A stretch of 45,988 bases of DNA, from positions 1-45,988 of the forward strand of contig JAFGSO010000075.1 of NCBI GenBank assembly GCA_016934605.1, in the 5' to 3' direction. A model generated the notes under the pieces. That model did no database searches, was not told the DNA's origin, and worked only from the letters and a program-made list of their open reading frames with translations. Origin of the DNA: Calditrichota bacterium. GTDB lineage: Bacteria > Calditrichota > Calditrichia > RBG-13-44-9. The number at the start of each line of letters is the position of its first letter. Positions within the stretch are counted from its first letter, which is position 1. The position numbers and the translations under genes are program-made. Shown here one piece after another: positions 28,349 through 37,881 of this stretch.

Positions 28349-30246
28349 AGTTTTCCCTTCCGATCGCTAACTTCCTGAGGTTCTATAAATCCCGGATAAA
28401 TACTGAACAGATCCCATATCCCGTCCAGCATCGAAGCCAGTTCCAGGCGGACCAGTGTTCTTTCTTTATGAAAATTATGATCGTCAGCCCAGTGCTCAGT
28501 CCATTTCATTTCATGGAAATACTGTATAGACAGAAAAGATTCATCATCAGGTTGAACGTCTTTATAGTACGATTTAATACTCCCGGGTTTCGGTTCGGCT
28601 ATCACCCTCCACAGCGTTTCTAACGCTTCGCCGCGGCTGATTACCTTTTTCTGATTCATTTTCTCGATATCCACAAAATCCGATACGGCTTTAGGTATCA
28701 GTGCGGCGAGGCAAGTTAAGAATTCTTTACCTGATAAATTTTTTAAAGGATAGAACCGCATTTCATTTGCCCAGCCTTTGGGAATTCCCCTGCCCTTCAG
28801 CAGTCCACATACTGCCACCTTCTGTACCGCTTGGAAGAACCAGTCCCCAGGTGACACATCCCGGAACGGCATCAGCCAGCATCCGGCATTCAGAAGATTC
28901 TGCTGCAGTACCCTCAGCGGGATTTCCCGGGGTTCAACTCCTCCTTCCACACAGACGGCTGCTGCTGCGCCTGCCGCCTGACCGATCAGCATCACAGTTG
29001 GCTGTAATCGTGTGGTCCCATTTACCAGGTGAGTAACCGAGATACTTTTTTCGGCTACAAGAAGCCCGTCAATTCTTTCCGGGACCAGGCATCCGTAAGG
29101 CACTGTGAAAGCCGGAATCCGGGGAAATTTTTCCTCAATCTGTTTCGGTGCTTTCTGATGATGATGATCCAGGGGATAATCTCCCACGGCTATGCCACTT
29201 TGATAAAGGGGGCGGTTTCGATACCTGTACGGATATTTTAAATCAGGAACTGTGAGTTGCACTATCCCTTTCAGGCGCCTGCTTTCACGGTTGTAGGGAA
29301 TAAATGGGAGATTGTCCCTTGTCTCAAATTCGTCTTCAGCCAGGCCAAAATTGCGAAATCCGCCTCTCGTCTGAATGAAATAAATCCAGCCAAGAGTGAA
29401 ATTTTTTGCTTTTTGTAATTCCCGTTTTCGTTCATCCCTGCTTTGAGAAATGACATTCAGATAATAATCGTTTCCATTGACCGGCCAGTTCACCATGAAC
29501 TTATTATTGGGCAAACGCCCATAATTCAGCATGGTCTGAGCATCCACTACATCCCGCCCGGGATCATCGCACAATTCTCTGCAGGTACAGTTATAGGCGT
29601 GCTGATGGTAATCCGGCGGCTGCCTGATAGTCTTATCCGCTCCCGCGCCATAATCTTTCAGAATTGCCACATAGGTAATATCCTGGATAATATCGTCTGC
29701 CTCACGCGGTGCACCTTCCTCTCCGGTATCACAGATGGAATCACGTCCTATGTGGTAATCACATCCGGCCATGGCCAGTATATCACCATATTCCGTGGCA
29801 TCGATAGTGATGGTAGCCGTAATCTGAATTATTTCATTTTTTTCATTTTCAAATACAACATCTGTTACTCTTTTTTTATTTTTCAAAATCTTGACCGGCC
29901 AGTAACCGTGAATCACATCAATATTCTTTTCCGCATCCACCATTTCACGAAAAATCCGTTCACCCACATGTGGTTCAAAACTGGTATTACTTACCCATCC
30001 GGTTGCCACTGCATCTGCTCCGCCATAGTAGTCATATAATTTTTTTCTGAATTCTCCCCAGAGACCGGAGGGGAGATTATGATTGCCATCGGTGCAACTC
30101 ACGCCTGCCGCAGTCAACATACCTCCCAGCCAGGGCGTCTCTTCCACCAGTATACAGTGTACTCCGCTTCTGGCTGCCTGTATAGCTGCGCAGACTCCGC
30201 CCGTTCCACCTCCTGCTACTAAAACAGATGTTTTCAATTTTTTCAT
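28345..30246 (-). CDS. FAD-dependent oxidoreductase (FAD_oxidored family) with SLH-like C-terminal segment
   Basis: 633 aa, no signal peptide. The start reads LVAGGGTGGVCAAIQAARSG and ends the second strand with EE, a Rossmann dinucleotide fold. WLGGMLTAAGVSCTDGNHN is typical of the PF12831 family, often encoded in glycan clusters beside xanthan-lyase or glycoside hydrolase genes. ATEYGDILAMAG and TRLQPTVMLIGQAAGAAAA are further FAD-contact motifs. The last 150 residues contain FRDVSPGDWFFQAVQKVAVCGLLKGRG...MRFYPLKNLSGKEFL, which resembles an S-layer-homology repeat. The enzyme may oxidise a sugar hydroxyl during unusual glycoside cleavage; this is inferred from context. An operator-like repeat lies 10 bp upstream of the ATG. 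Confidence 0.82.
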   Translation of the reverse strand: MKKLKTSVLVAGGGTGGVCAAIQAARSGVHCILVEETPWLGGMLTAAGVSCTDGNHNLPSGLWGEFRKKLYDYYGGADAVATGWVSNTSFEPHVGERIFREMVDAEKNIDVIHGYWPVKILKNKKRVTDVVFENEKNEIIQITATITIDATEYGDILAMAGCDYHIGRDSICDTGEEGAPREADDIIQDITYVAILKDYGAGADKTIRQPPDYHQHAYNCTCRELCDDPGRDVVDAQTMLNYGRLPNNKFMVNWPVNGNDYYLNVISQSRDERKRELQKAKNFTLGWIYFIQTRGGFRNFGLAEDEFETRDNLPFIPYNRESRRLKGIVQLTVPDLKYPYRYRNRPLYQSGIAVGDYPLDHHHQKAPKQIEEKFPRIPAFTVPYGCLVPERIDGLLVAEKSISVTHLVNGTTRLQPTVMLIGQAAGAAAAVCVEGGVEPREIPLRVLQQNLLNAGCWLMPFRDVSPGDWFFQAVQKVAVCGLLKGRGIPKGWANEMRFYPLKNLSGKEFLTCLAALIPKAVSDFVDIEKMNQKKVISRGEALETLWRVIAEPKPGSIKSYYKDVQPDDESFLSIQYFHEMKWTEHWADDHNFHKERTLVRLELASMLDGIWDLFSIYPGFIEPQEVSDRKGKL

Positions 30247-30255
30247 GGAAAAAAG

Positions 30256-30276
30256 TTAATTAACCTCTCTTACTAA
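30256..30276. promoter_or_regulatory. Operator-like 21-bp inverted repeat in the divergent spacer
   Basis: TTAATTAA-CCTCT-CTTACTAA, second copy of the motif found at 26682 and 42640. It is 10 bp from the oxidoreductase ATG (minus strand) and 12 bp upstream of the -35 box of the plus-strand permease promoter, so it could control both directions. Confidence 0.55.
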
Positions 30277-30288
30277 CTCTTTTTCAGC

Positions 30289-30317
30289 TTGATAAACCAA
30301 TCCATCATGTTTTATAT
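30289..30317 (+). promoter_or_regulatory. Sigma70-like promoter for the permease operon
   Basis: TTGATA (30289-30294), a 17-bp spacer, TTATAT (30312-30317). The start would fall near 30324, about 46 nt before the permease ATG. Confidence 0.55.
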
Positions 30318-30369
30318 TCATGAAGTTTTGTGATATTATTACCAATTCCACATAAAATATACGACTTTG

Positions 30370-31845
30370 ATGGAAATTTTTCAAATCATTCTATTCATCA
30401 CCGTATTTTTAGTCATTGCGCTGGCCATGTTCTTCCGGAAAATCCCGGCGGTGATTGCTCTTCCGCTGATGGCTTTTATAATTCCTCTTATTGGTGGAGT
30501 ATCCCTTACCGATACGATTCAGCTGGTGGTGGGCGAAGGTTCTCTAAAGCTGCACAACGCCTATACGGTGGCTCTTTTTGGAAGCATGCTCAGTATCCTT
30601 CTTCAGAAAACCGGCGTGGCTGAAAATTTTATCAAAATCGGGGCAGAACTGGCCGGTGATAATCCCTGGATCATTGCCGTGATCATGCTTTCACTTATTA
30701 CCATGCTGTTTACTACGCTGGGCGGACTGGGGGCAATTATCATGGTAGCCACCATCGTACTCCCCATCATGTCCTCCGTGGGTATAGGCCCTATGACGGT
30801 TGTGGGAGTTTTTCTTTTTGGTCTCAGTATGGGCGGCATACTCAATGCCGGAAACTGGGCGGTATATGTAGACGTGATGGGTTTAACACTGGATCAGATT
30901 CGTCCGTTTGCCCTAATCATGTTCGGGCTCACATTTATCACCTCACTGGTTTACCTGACAGTTCAGATTTACCGGGACGGTCATGAGCTCAATTTCACAC
31001 GCATCATCATCGTCAGCTCAATTGTCTTCACCATACTGCTGGTATTGTATATCATGTATTCACTCTTACCCATAGAAACACAGCAGATGCTAAAATCATG
31101 GATCAATTTTACCGGACTTATCCTAAAATATATGATCGGTACGGGAATTTCTCTGTTATTCATCATCAATATCATCCGCATTTTTATCAGGAAGAAACAG
31201 GAACTTGCGGCAATTCACTGGACTGCTTATTTCACGCCGCTTATTCCTCTTTTTCTGATTCTGATATTCAGCATGAATTTTATCGCGGCATTTATCTGCG
31301 GGCTGGTATATGGCTTCATGTCCACTTACCGCAAGGGAAGCCTGAACATGTTCATTCAATCTGTTTTTGAAGGAGGAGCCGTGGTTATGCCGGCAGTTGT
31401 CCTGATGCTGGGAATCGGCATGCTGCTGAATGCCATTATCGGACCCGGTGAGAGCTGGAGCCGCTTTCATGCTGAGGGCTGGCCGGTATTGAATCTGCTG
31501 AGACCTGTGATGATGGAAATTGTACCGGAACACGCTATCTCCTATGTGGTTATTTTCGGCCTGGCAGCTCCTCTGGCACTTTACCGCGGCCCGCTAAATG
31601 TCTGGGGAATGGGCTATGGCCTGGCGGCCGTTTTCCTGGCCAGCGGAATGAATGCCGGTGCCATCATGGGCCTGCTCCTGGCCGTGGGACAGGTTCAGGG
31701 AATCAGTGATCCCACCAATACTCATAATGTATGGCTGGCCAACGAAATGCAGCAGAATGTTCAGAAGATTTTGTGGAACACTATTCCTTATACCTGGTCT
31801 CTGGCATTTCTGGGTTTATTCTTTTCGGCGCTCATTTTCATGTAG
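30370..31845 (+). CDS. Ion-transporter-superfamily permease (GntP/CitM/DcuC-like), probable carboxylate transporter
   Basis: 491 aa from the ATG at 30370 (a TTG immediately precedes it). About 12 hydrophobic segments fill the protein. LGGLGAIIMVATIVLPIM, GLSMGGILNAGNWAVYVDVMG and LALYRGPLNVWGMGYGLA resemble the paired helix-loop regions of IT-superfamily carriers for organic anions. The exact subfamily and substrate are uncertain; gluconate-, citrate- or C4-dicarboxylate-like acids, or a cyclic amide such as 5-oxoproline given the neighbour, are possible. It lies 28 bp before the HyuA-like gene, so the two are probably co-transcribed. No Shine-Dalgarno is evident. Confidence 0.7.
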   Translation: MEIFQIILFITVFLVIALAMFFRKIPAVIALPLMAFIIPLIGGVSLTDTIQLVVGEGSLKLHNAYTVALFGSMLSILLQKTGVAENFIKIGAELAGDNPWIIAVIMLSLITMLFTTLGGLGAIIMVATIVLPIMSSVGIGPMTVVGVFLFGLSMGGILNAGNWAVYVDVMGLTLDQIRPFALIMFGLTFITSLVYLTVQIYRDGHELNFTRIIIVSSIVFTILLVLYIMYSLLPIETQQMLKSWINFTGLILKYMIGTGISLLFIINIIRIFIRKKQELAAIHWTAYFTPLIPLFLILIFSMNFIAAFICGLVYGFMSTYRKGSLNMFIQSVFEGGAVVMPAVVLMLGIGMLLNAIIGPGESWSRFHAEGWPVLNLLRPVMMEIVPEHAISYVVIFGLAAPLALYRGPLNVWGMGYGLAAVFLASGMNAGAIMGLLLAVGQVQGISDPTNTHNVWLANEMQQNVQKILWNTIPYTWSLAFLGLFFSALIFM

Positions 31846-31873
31846 AGACTACTAATCTTTATGCAATCAATCA

Positions 31874-34033
31874 ATGAAGCGAAAAATTAAAATCGGTATT
31901 GATGTCGGCGGCACATTTACTCATGCGGTTGCGGTGGATATTGCAGATTATGAGATTGTGGGAAAGGAATGTGTTCCCACAACTCATACGGCCGAAGAAG
32001 GGGTAGCACGGGGAGTAGTCGATTCCCTCCAACTGCTGCTGAAAAATTCGCAAATAGATCCCTCTGAGATCATTCTGATTGCCCATTCGACCACTCAGGC
32101 AACCAATGCCCTGCTGGAGGGTGATGTGGCTCATGTAGGCATCATCGGCATGGGAAAAGGATTGCAGGGCAAAATTGCCCGCCGGGAGAGCAATCCGGGC
32201 AATATTGAACTTTCTCCGGGAAAATTTCTGAAAACCAGTCACCGGTTTCTGGACAGCAGTGAATCAATTTCTCGCGCTCAGGTAGAATCGGCAATCCGGG
32301 AAATGGCTGAAGAGGGAGCCACCGTGATTGTAGCTTCCGAAGCCTTTGGAGTAGATGATCCTGCCAACGAAGAAAAGGTGGTTCGAATAGCAGCTGATAT
32401 GAAATTTCTGACCACCACTGCCAGTCACATATCAAAGCTGTATGGATTGAGGGTTCGTACTCGCACCGCAGTGATCAATGCCAGCATGATGCCCCGTATG
32501 TTGGAGACCGCCAATATGACGGAGGAATCCGTACGTAAAAGCGGCATCGAGGCGCCTTTGATGATCATGCGCTCGGACGGTGGCATCATGGATATCAATG
32601 AAATGCGAAAACGGCCGATACTTACCATGTTGTCCGGTCCGGCTGCCGGAATTGCTGCCGCTCTGATGTATGCTAAAATCTCAGATGGTATTTTCCTGGA
32701 AGTGGGAGGAACTTCAACCGACATCTCCGTAATCAGAAATGGTAAACCTCAGGTGAAAAGCGCCCAGATAGGAGGTCACCGGCTCTATCTACGTACTCTG
32801 GATGTCCGTACAGTGGGTATCGCCGGTGGATCCATGCCCAGGATGAATGGAGATGAAATCGTCGATGTCGGACCACGGAGTGCTCATATTGCCAATCTGG
32901 GCTATATCAGTTTCAGCGGTGAGCAAGACTTTGATGATATGGAGCTGAAAACCATTCAACCGCTCCAGAACGACCCGGATGACTATCTGGCTGTCTGTCA
33001 CAAAGGAGATTCCACGCCCCGTTACACCATCACGCCGACGGGTGCGGCTAATTTTCTGGGATATGTAAAGGAAAAAGGACACGGACTGGCCAATATGACC
33101 GCCCTGAAGAATTTTTTCAGAATTCTATCGGTTAAATTGAATCAGACGGAAGAGGAAATCGCCCGGCGTATTCTGATAATCTCAGCCGAAAAAATTGAAC
33201 CGACTCTCAAACAATTGATCAGGGAATACAAACTCGATCCGGAACTGGTTCAACTGGTAGGAGGTGGCGGTGGAGCACCCGCACTAGTTCCCTTCACCGG
33301 TGAATACCTGGGTTTTAATTCCCGCATTGCTCAGAATGCGGAAGTTATTTCAGCCATCGGAGCAGCTCTTGGCATTATTCGCGATTCTGTGGAAAGAAGT
33401 ATCGTAAATCCCACTGATTCCGATCTTATTTCCATCCGGCAGGAAGCTATTGAGTCAGTACAAACCATGGGAGCAGTACCGGAAAGTATTGAAGTGAGTA
33501 TTGAGGTGGATACTCGTAACAAACGAGTGATAGCGGTGGCAACCGGTTCCAGCGAAATGCGTTCGAAAGAGCCAGGCATCAGGAAGCTATCTGAATCCGA
33601 AATCAGGGAAATTGCCGCTGCATCACTCAAAGTGGATCCAGATGCAGTTGAAATGAAGCAAAAGACTAGCTTCCTTTATGCGATCACCCTGTTGCAGACT
33701 GAAAAAAAGCTGTTCGGACTGATTCGTAATGAAATTCAGAAGGTGCGGGTGGTAGATCAGGAAGGAGTTATCCGGTTGCAGATCAACGACTGCGTGGTGA
33801 AGCAGGGAGAAGCCGGTACCGTAAAACAGACCATTACAGATGTTATAAATGAGCTGACAACCTACGGTGATGCCGGAGCGCTGGTTCCGGATATTTTTTT
33901 GCTGGTTTCCGCCAAAATTGTGGATATGAGCGGGCTGGTGCAGGAAAAGCAGATTGTGACCATGGCCGACATTGAGCTGAAAAAAGCTCCGCCATCTGAG
34001 CCGGTGATCCTGATCGGTGCCCAGAAAAAATAG
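31874..34033 (+). CDS. Hydantoinase/oxoprolinase family protein, HyuA-like subunit
   Basis: 719 aa. The N-terminus KIGIDVGGTFTHAVAVD and AHSTTQATNALLEG are the HyuA/AcxA signature. LSGPAAGIAAALM, LEVGGTSTDISVIRNG and LVGGGGGAPALVPFTGEYLG belong to the actin-like ATPase fold. Such proteins hydrolyse ATP to open 5-oxoproline, hydantoins or related rings, or to activate ketones, normally with a HyuB partner that is not encoded in this window. The C-terminal 150 residues resemble the extended form of the family. With the upstream permease it could import and open a cyclic amide or lactam. Its link to the glycan genes is unclear. Confidence 0.8.
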   Translation: MKRKIKIGIDVGGTFTHAVAVDIADYEIVGKECVPTTHTAEEGVARGVVDSLQLLLKNSQIDPSEIILIAHSTTQATNALLEGDVAHVGIIGMGKGLQGKIARRESNPGNIELSPGKFLKTSHRFLDSSESISRAQVESAIREMAEEGATVIVASEAFGVDDPANEEKVVRIAADMKFLTTTASHISKLYGLRVRTRTAVINASMMPRMLETANMTEESVRKSGIEAPLMIMRSDGGIMDINEMRKRPILTMLSGPAAGIAAALMYAKISDGIFLEVGGTSTDISVIRNGKPQVKSAQIGGHRLYLRTLDVRTVGIAGGSMPRMNGDEIVDVGPRSAHIANLGYISFSGEQDFDDMELKTIQPLQNDPDDYLAVCHKGDSTPRYTITPTGAANFLGYVKEKGHGLANMTALKNFFRILSVKLNQTEEEIARRILIISAEKIEPTLKQLIREYKLDPELVQLVGGGGGAPALVPFTGEYLGFNSRIAQNAEVISAIGAALGIIRDSVERSIVNPTDSDLISIRQEAIESVQTMGAVPESIEVSIEVDTRNKRVIAVATGSSEMRSKEPGIRKLSESEIREIAAASLKVDPDAVEMKQKTSFLYAITLLQTEKKLFGLIRNEIQKVRVVDQEGVIRLQINDCVVKQGEAGTVKQTITDVINELTTYGDAGALVPDIFLLVSAKIVDMSGLVQEKQIVTMADIELKKAPPSEPVILIGAQKK

Positions 34034-34355
34034 AAATATCGGCGGATAAAAAAAGAGGGTGTAGAACATAGAGCTAAAAGAAAGAAAAAAGGATAAAGGA
34101 AAATGGATAATGGATAATGGGTAATGGGTAAAGACAAGAGATTCACGAATTTTCCTGAAGACCATTTTGTTGCGGGGAGAATGACATTCAGAATTTGCTG
34201 ATATCATTCTGGTCGTAAAATTTTTCTCGCATTAAAAATACCTATCTTCTAACTTTTAACCCTTTATCCTTTCGCCCTTATCCTTTTAGCCTCACATCTC
34301 TATGCTCTTTGCACCAACTTTCATCAAATCCGGAAACAAAAAAATTATTTGCTCC
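34034..34355. repeat. Gene-free spacer with TGGATAATGG- and TTTATCC-type degenerate repeats
   Basis: About 320 bp. GGATAAAGGAAAATGG, then GGATAATGGATAATGG, then GGTAATGGGTAAAG run through 34091-34133. Pyrimidine-rich TTTAACCCTTTATCC, TTTCGCCC, TTATCCTTT units run through 34253-34290. The ORFs read across these repeats are artefacts. I see no promoter that stands out. Confidence 0.7.
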
Positions 34356-35789
34356 ATGAATAGATCTGATAATCAGTCACTCACAGCGCCGACCGCCCGA
34401 AGGGCCCTCAGTCTGGATGCCTTGCGAGGTTTTGCCATCCTGACCATGGTTCTTTCAGGCGTCATTCCCTATGGCATCCTGCCCTCCTGGATGTATCACG
34501 CTCAGCTTCCGCCCCCGGATCATCACTTCAATCCCGGTCTTCCGGGGCTTACCTGGGTAGATTTAGTTTTTCCGCTTTTTCTCTTTGCTCTGGGTGCTGC
34601 CATTCCTTTGGCTCTCTCCAGAAGACTCGAAAAAGGACAATCCTATCTGTCTATCCTGAAGTACATTCTGGAACGGGGATTTCTTCTGGGATTTTTTGCC
34701 ATTTTTCTTCGCCACGTCCGTCCGCATGTGCTGGATAATACACCCGAATCCGCAGACTGGCTCATTGCACTGGCAGGATTCATGATCATGTTTGCCATAT
34801 TTACCCGCCTGCCGCATTCCTGGAAAAACTGGATCCGCTGGACTGTGAAAGGCCTTGGCTGGAGTGGTGCCATCATACTGCTGGTAACTCTCACCTATCC
34901 TGATGGAACCGGTTTTTCCCTTTACAGAAGCGATATCATTATCATAGTACTGACCAATGTTGCCGTGTTTGGTTCACTGATCTGGTTGTTAACAAGTCAC
35001 AGCATCTTGCTTCGGATGGGGATCCTGGGAATTCTGCTGGGTTTTCGCCTGGCCAGTCAACATGCTGGCTGGGTGCAATCGGTATGGGAATTTTCACCGG
35101 TTCCCTGGATTTATAAACTGTATTATCTTCAATACCTGTTCATCGTATTGCCCGGTACTGTGGCGGGCGAATTCTTTTTGAAATGGATGCAGTCCAACCA
35201 TAAAAAAAACTCCAGCTGGTCACCTGGCCGCTTCTCGGCTCTGGCCGTCCTGACGCTTCTCTGCATTATCATGCTTCTCGTCCTATTACAGGCCAGACTA
35301 TCGTGGCAGACTGCGGTTTTGACTATAATTCTATGTGTGGTGATTCGCTGGCTGGTCAGAAATCCGGTCAATGAAATGGAACAATTATTGAAATCTCTCT
35401 CAGAATGGGGGATTTATTTTCTGATCGCGGGATTGATTTTTGAACCATATGAAGGAGGAATTAAAAAGGATAAATCCACAGTGAGCTACTACCTGGTGAC
35501 TACCGGCATGTCTTTCTTTCTGCTGACTTTTTTTTCGGTGATTCTCGATCACTTCTCAGGGAAAAAATATCTGAAATTGCTGATTGATAATGGTCAGAAT
35601 CCCATGATCGCCTATGTGGGAATCGCCAACTTTATCTGGCCGGTACTGGGCTTACTGTCCCTCGATTCCTTCATTCTGCAGATCACTCCCGGCCCTTGGC
35701 TGGGTTTTCTGCGCGGTGTTTTCTATACTTTGCTACTGGCATTTATGGTTAGCATCATTACCCGGAATAAAATATACTGGAAAACATGA
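34356..35789 (+). CDS. DUF5009 / heparan-alpha-glucosaminide N-acetyltransferase-like membrane protein
   Basis: 477 aa if started at MNRSDNQSLT (34356); an ATG 54 nt upstream is in frame but adds a poorly conserved-looking tail. The signature RALSLDALRGFAILTMVLSG and LPGLTWVDLVFPLFLFALG defines the HGSNAT/NagX-like acyltransferase family. About 11 membrane helices are visible. Relatives move an acetyl group from cytoplasmic acetyl-CoA to a glucosamine end on the other side of the membrane. It overlaps the next gene by ATGA, so acetylation and the downstream glycoside hydrolase are translationally coupled. In this setting it may modify an amino-sugar glycan or oligosaccharide in the periplasm (inference). 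Confidence 0.75.
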   Translation: MNRSDNQSLTAPTARRALSLDALRGFAILTMVLSGVIPYGILPSWMYHAQLPPPDHHFNPGLPGLTWVDLVFPLFLFALGAAIPLALSRRLEKGQSYLSILKYILERGFLLGFFAIFLRHVRPHVLDNTPESADWLIALAGFMIMFAIFTRLPHSWKNWIRWTVKGLGWSGAIILLVTLTYPDGTGFSLYRSDIIIIVLTNVAVFGSLIWLLTSHSILLRMGILGILLGFRLASQHAGWVQSVWEFSPVPWIYKLYYLQYLFIVLPGTVAGEFFLKWMQSNHKKNSSWSPGRFSALAVLTLLCIIMLLVLLQARLSWQTAVLTIILCVVIRWLVRNPVNEMEQLLKSLSEWGIYFLIAGLIFEPYEGGIKKDKSTVSYYLVTTGMSFFLLTFFSVILDHFSGKKYLKLLIDNGQNPMIAYVGIANFIWPVLGLLSLDSFILQITPGPWLGFLRGVFYTLLLAFMVSIITRNKIYWKT

Positions 35790-37705
35790 AAAAACTAGCT
35801 CTTACACTTTTACTTTTTTCAATTCTACTACTACCAAATGCTCTCTATCAGCAACAATCCGCCGAACTTCGCGCGGTAAAACTGACCAATGTGGACAGTA
35901 ATGTGCTTTTTTCCGATGAGGCCATCGCACGGGCCATGGATTACCTGGCCTCTATCGGCATCAATACCGTGATTACTGTTGTCTGGAACGGGCATAAAGC
36001 GGATGGGGTCTATACCATTTACCCCAGCTCGCTTATGGACAGTATTTTCGGACAGGCTATGATTCCAACTTTTGACCAGAATCGCGATCCTCTGCAGCGG
36101 GTAACCATTGAAGCACACCGTAACGGCATAGAAGTGCTTCCCTGGTTTGAGATGGGGTTTTCTTCCTCCTATTCCCAGAACGGAGGACATATTATCAGCC
36201 GATTTCCGCACTGGGCATTGAAAAATAACGCCGGCAATCTGGTCGTTAAAAACGGATTCGACTGGATGTCCGGTATCAATCCCGAGGTACAGAACCTGAT
36301 AACATCGCTGGTATTGGAAATCGCTGATAATTATGACATTGACGGAATTGAGTTTTCCGACCGAATTCCCGCCATGCCGGTTCAGGGAGGTTACGACTCC
36401 GTTACCATTGCTGTTTATCGCAATGAACATAACGGTAGTTATCCCCCGCAGGATTCAACCGATGCTGCCTGGATGCGCTGGCGAGCGGATAAATTAAGCG
36501 AATATAACCGATCAGTAAGGGATTCTCTGAGAATGTGCTCACCTCACCTGCTTTTTTCATCAAGTCCCAGTGTTTATCCCTGGTCCTACGGTGAATATCT
36601 TCAGGATTCCAAAACCTGGGTTGACTCCGGCCTGGTGGACAATATTATTCCGCAGCTGTACAGGGACAATATTTCCGAATATATCAATGAGCTGAATAGA
36701 TCTCTCAGTTACGTACCGGCCGGTAAACGAGACATATTTTTTGCCGAAGTTCTAATGAACAAAGGAAGTTATACCATCAGTCCCCAGTTTCTGCTACAGA
36801 CCCTTGAAGCCAATCGTCAGCGGAATGTGATGGGTGAGGCTTTTTTCTTCTACGAAGGATTGCGCAGGAATAACAATCTTCTGGGAGATACTCTCAAGGC
36901 TACTTACTATTCACAGCCTGCACTCTTGCCACACCGGAACAGTCAGGTCTGGCGCCCCAGAGCGATTATCGTGAATGAAGATGAAGCCGGAGCTGAAATT
37001 ACCGGTAACTGGACTGTCTCCGGCATTAACGGATTCAAGCCCAATATCCTGCTAATACAGGATACAACCTATGCATCTGTTACTTATAATATGACAGTTC
37101 CGGCCAGCGGCTGGTATGATGTATTTCCTTATGTGGTGACCGGCCCGCTTACCACAAAACAGGCAAAATATACCATTTATTCTTCCCGGGATTCAACTTC
37201 TGTTCTGTATGATCAGACGGATTTCTATAAGCGGGGGTGGCAACCTCTGCAAACGGTTTATCTGGAGGCTGGTTTGCAGAAAATTGTAAAAATTGATAAC
37301 TCGGCAATTCTCCCCGGAGATATTCTCACCGCCGATGCGGCTATGATTATGATTAACCGTAAATTATCACCTGACGTTATTTTTACCTCAGTGAATATGC
37401 CGGAGGAAAGGAGAACACCTGTTACAGCGACTTTTTAACTTTATCAGAACTACCCCAATCCGTTTAACTCTTCAACTACTATTACATTCGAAATTCGAAC
37501 AAGCGGATCAGTAAAATTGGAAATATTCGACATCATCGGCCGAAAAATCCGTACGCTGCCCGATGAATACAAGGCAGTTGGTGTTTACAAAATCGACTGG
37601 GCCGGTCTCAACGGATCGGGACAGCCTGCTGCATCCGGGGTATACATTTACCGAATGCAGGCAGAAAGGCTGATTCAGTCGAAGAAAATGCTGATGGTGA
37701 AATGA
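35786..37705 (+). pseudogene. Secreted GHL10/DUF187 glycoside hydrolase, T9SS sorting domain cut off by an in-frame TAA
   Basis: The open part (35786-37438, 550 aa) has a signal peptide (MKKLALTLLLFSILLLPNALYQ). Its GHL10 barrel is at about 25-390: ELRAVKLTNVDSNVLF, VLPWFEMGFSSSYSQNGG, DIDGIEFSDRIPAMPVQGGYD. A golvesin-like sandwich follows (AIIVNEDEAGAEITGNWTV, about 392-525). It stops at TAA 37436-37438. The same frame then continues LYQNYPNPFNSSTTITFEI through GVYIYRMQA to KKMLMVK and ends at 37705, a complete sorting domain. The usual string is FELYQNYPNPF, so the stop most simply arose as GAA to TAA. Without the domain the enzyme should lose type 9 export and anchoring but keep its catalytic part. 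Sequencing error or readthrough are the alternatives. It is the closest paralogue of the protein at 27182. Confidence 0.85.
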
Positions 37706-37707
37706 AT

Positions 37708-37770
37708 GAAGGGATAAGGGATAAGGGATAAGGGTAAAGGAAAATGGATAAGGGTAAAGGAAAATGGATT
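37708..37770. repeat. GGATAAGGG / GGTAAAGGAAAAT tandem repeats
   Basis: GGGATAAGGGATAAGGGATAAGGG is followed by two copies of GTAAAGGAAAATGGAT. The run begins almost at the stop codon of the GHL10 sorting domain. A second, polypurine run with ATACAAG and AAAATACAAAATA units covers 37806-37862. Confidence 0.8.
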
Positions 37771-37881
37771 CGGGAACCGGACGTTAGTTTACATTCGGCA
37801 AAAAAGAAAGAAAATAAGATACAAGAAAACAAGAAAGTGATACAAAGTACAAAATACAAAATATTATGATATTCCGTCCAC

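Noticed and set aside
33862..34146. 94-aa minus-strand hydrophobic frame (and the longer 33623-34207 frame)
   Set aside because: It reads antisense through the HyuA-like gene and the GGATAATGG repeat.
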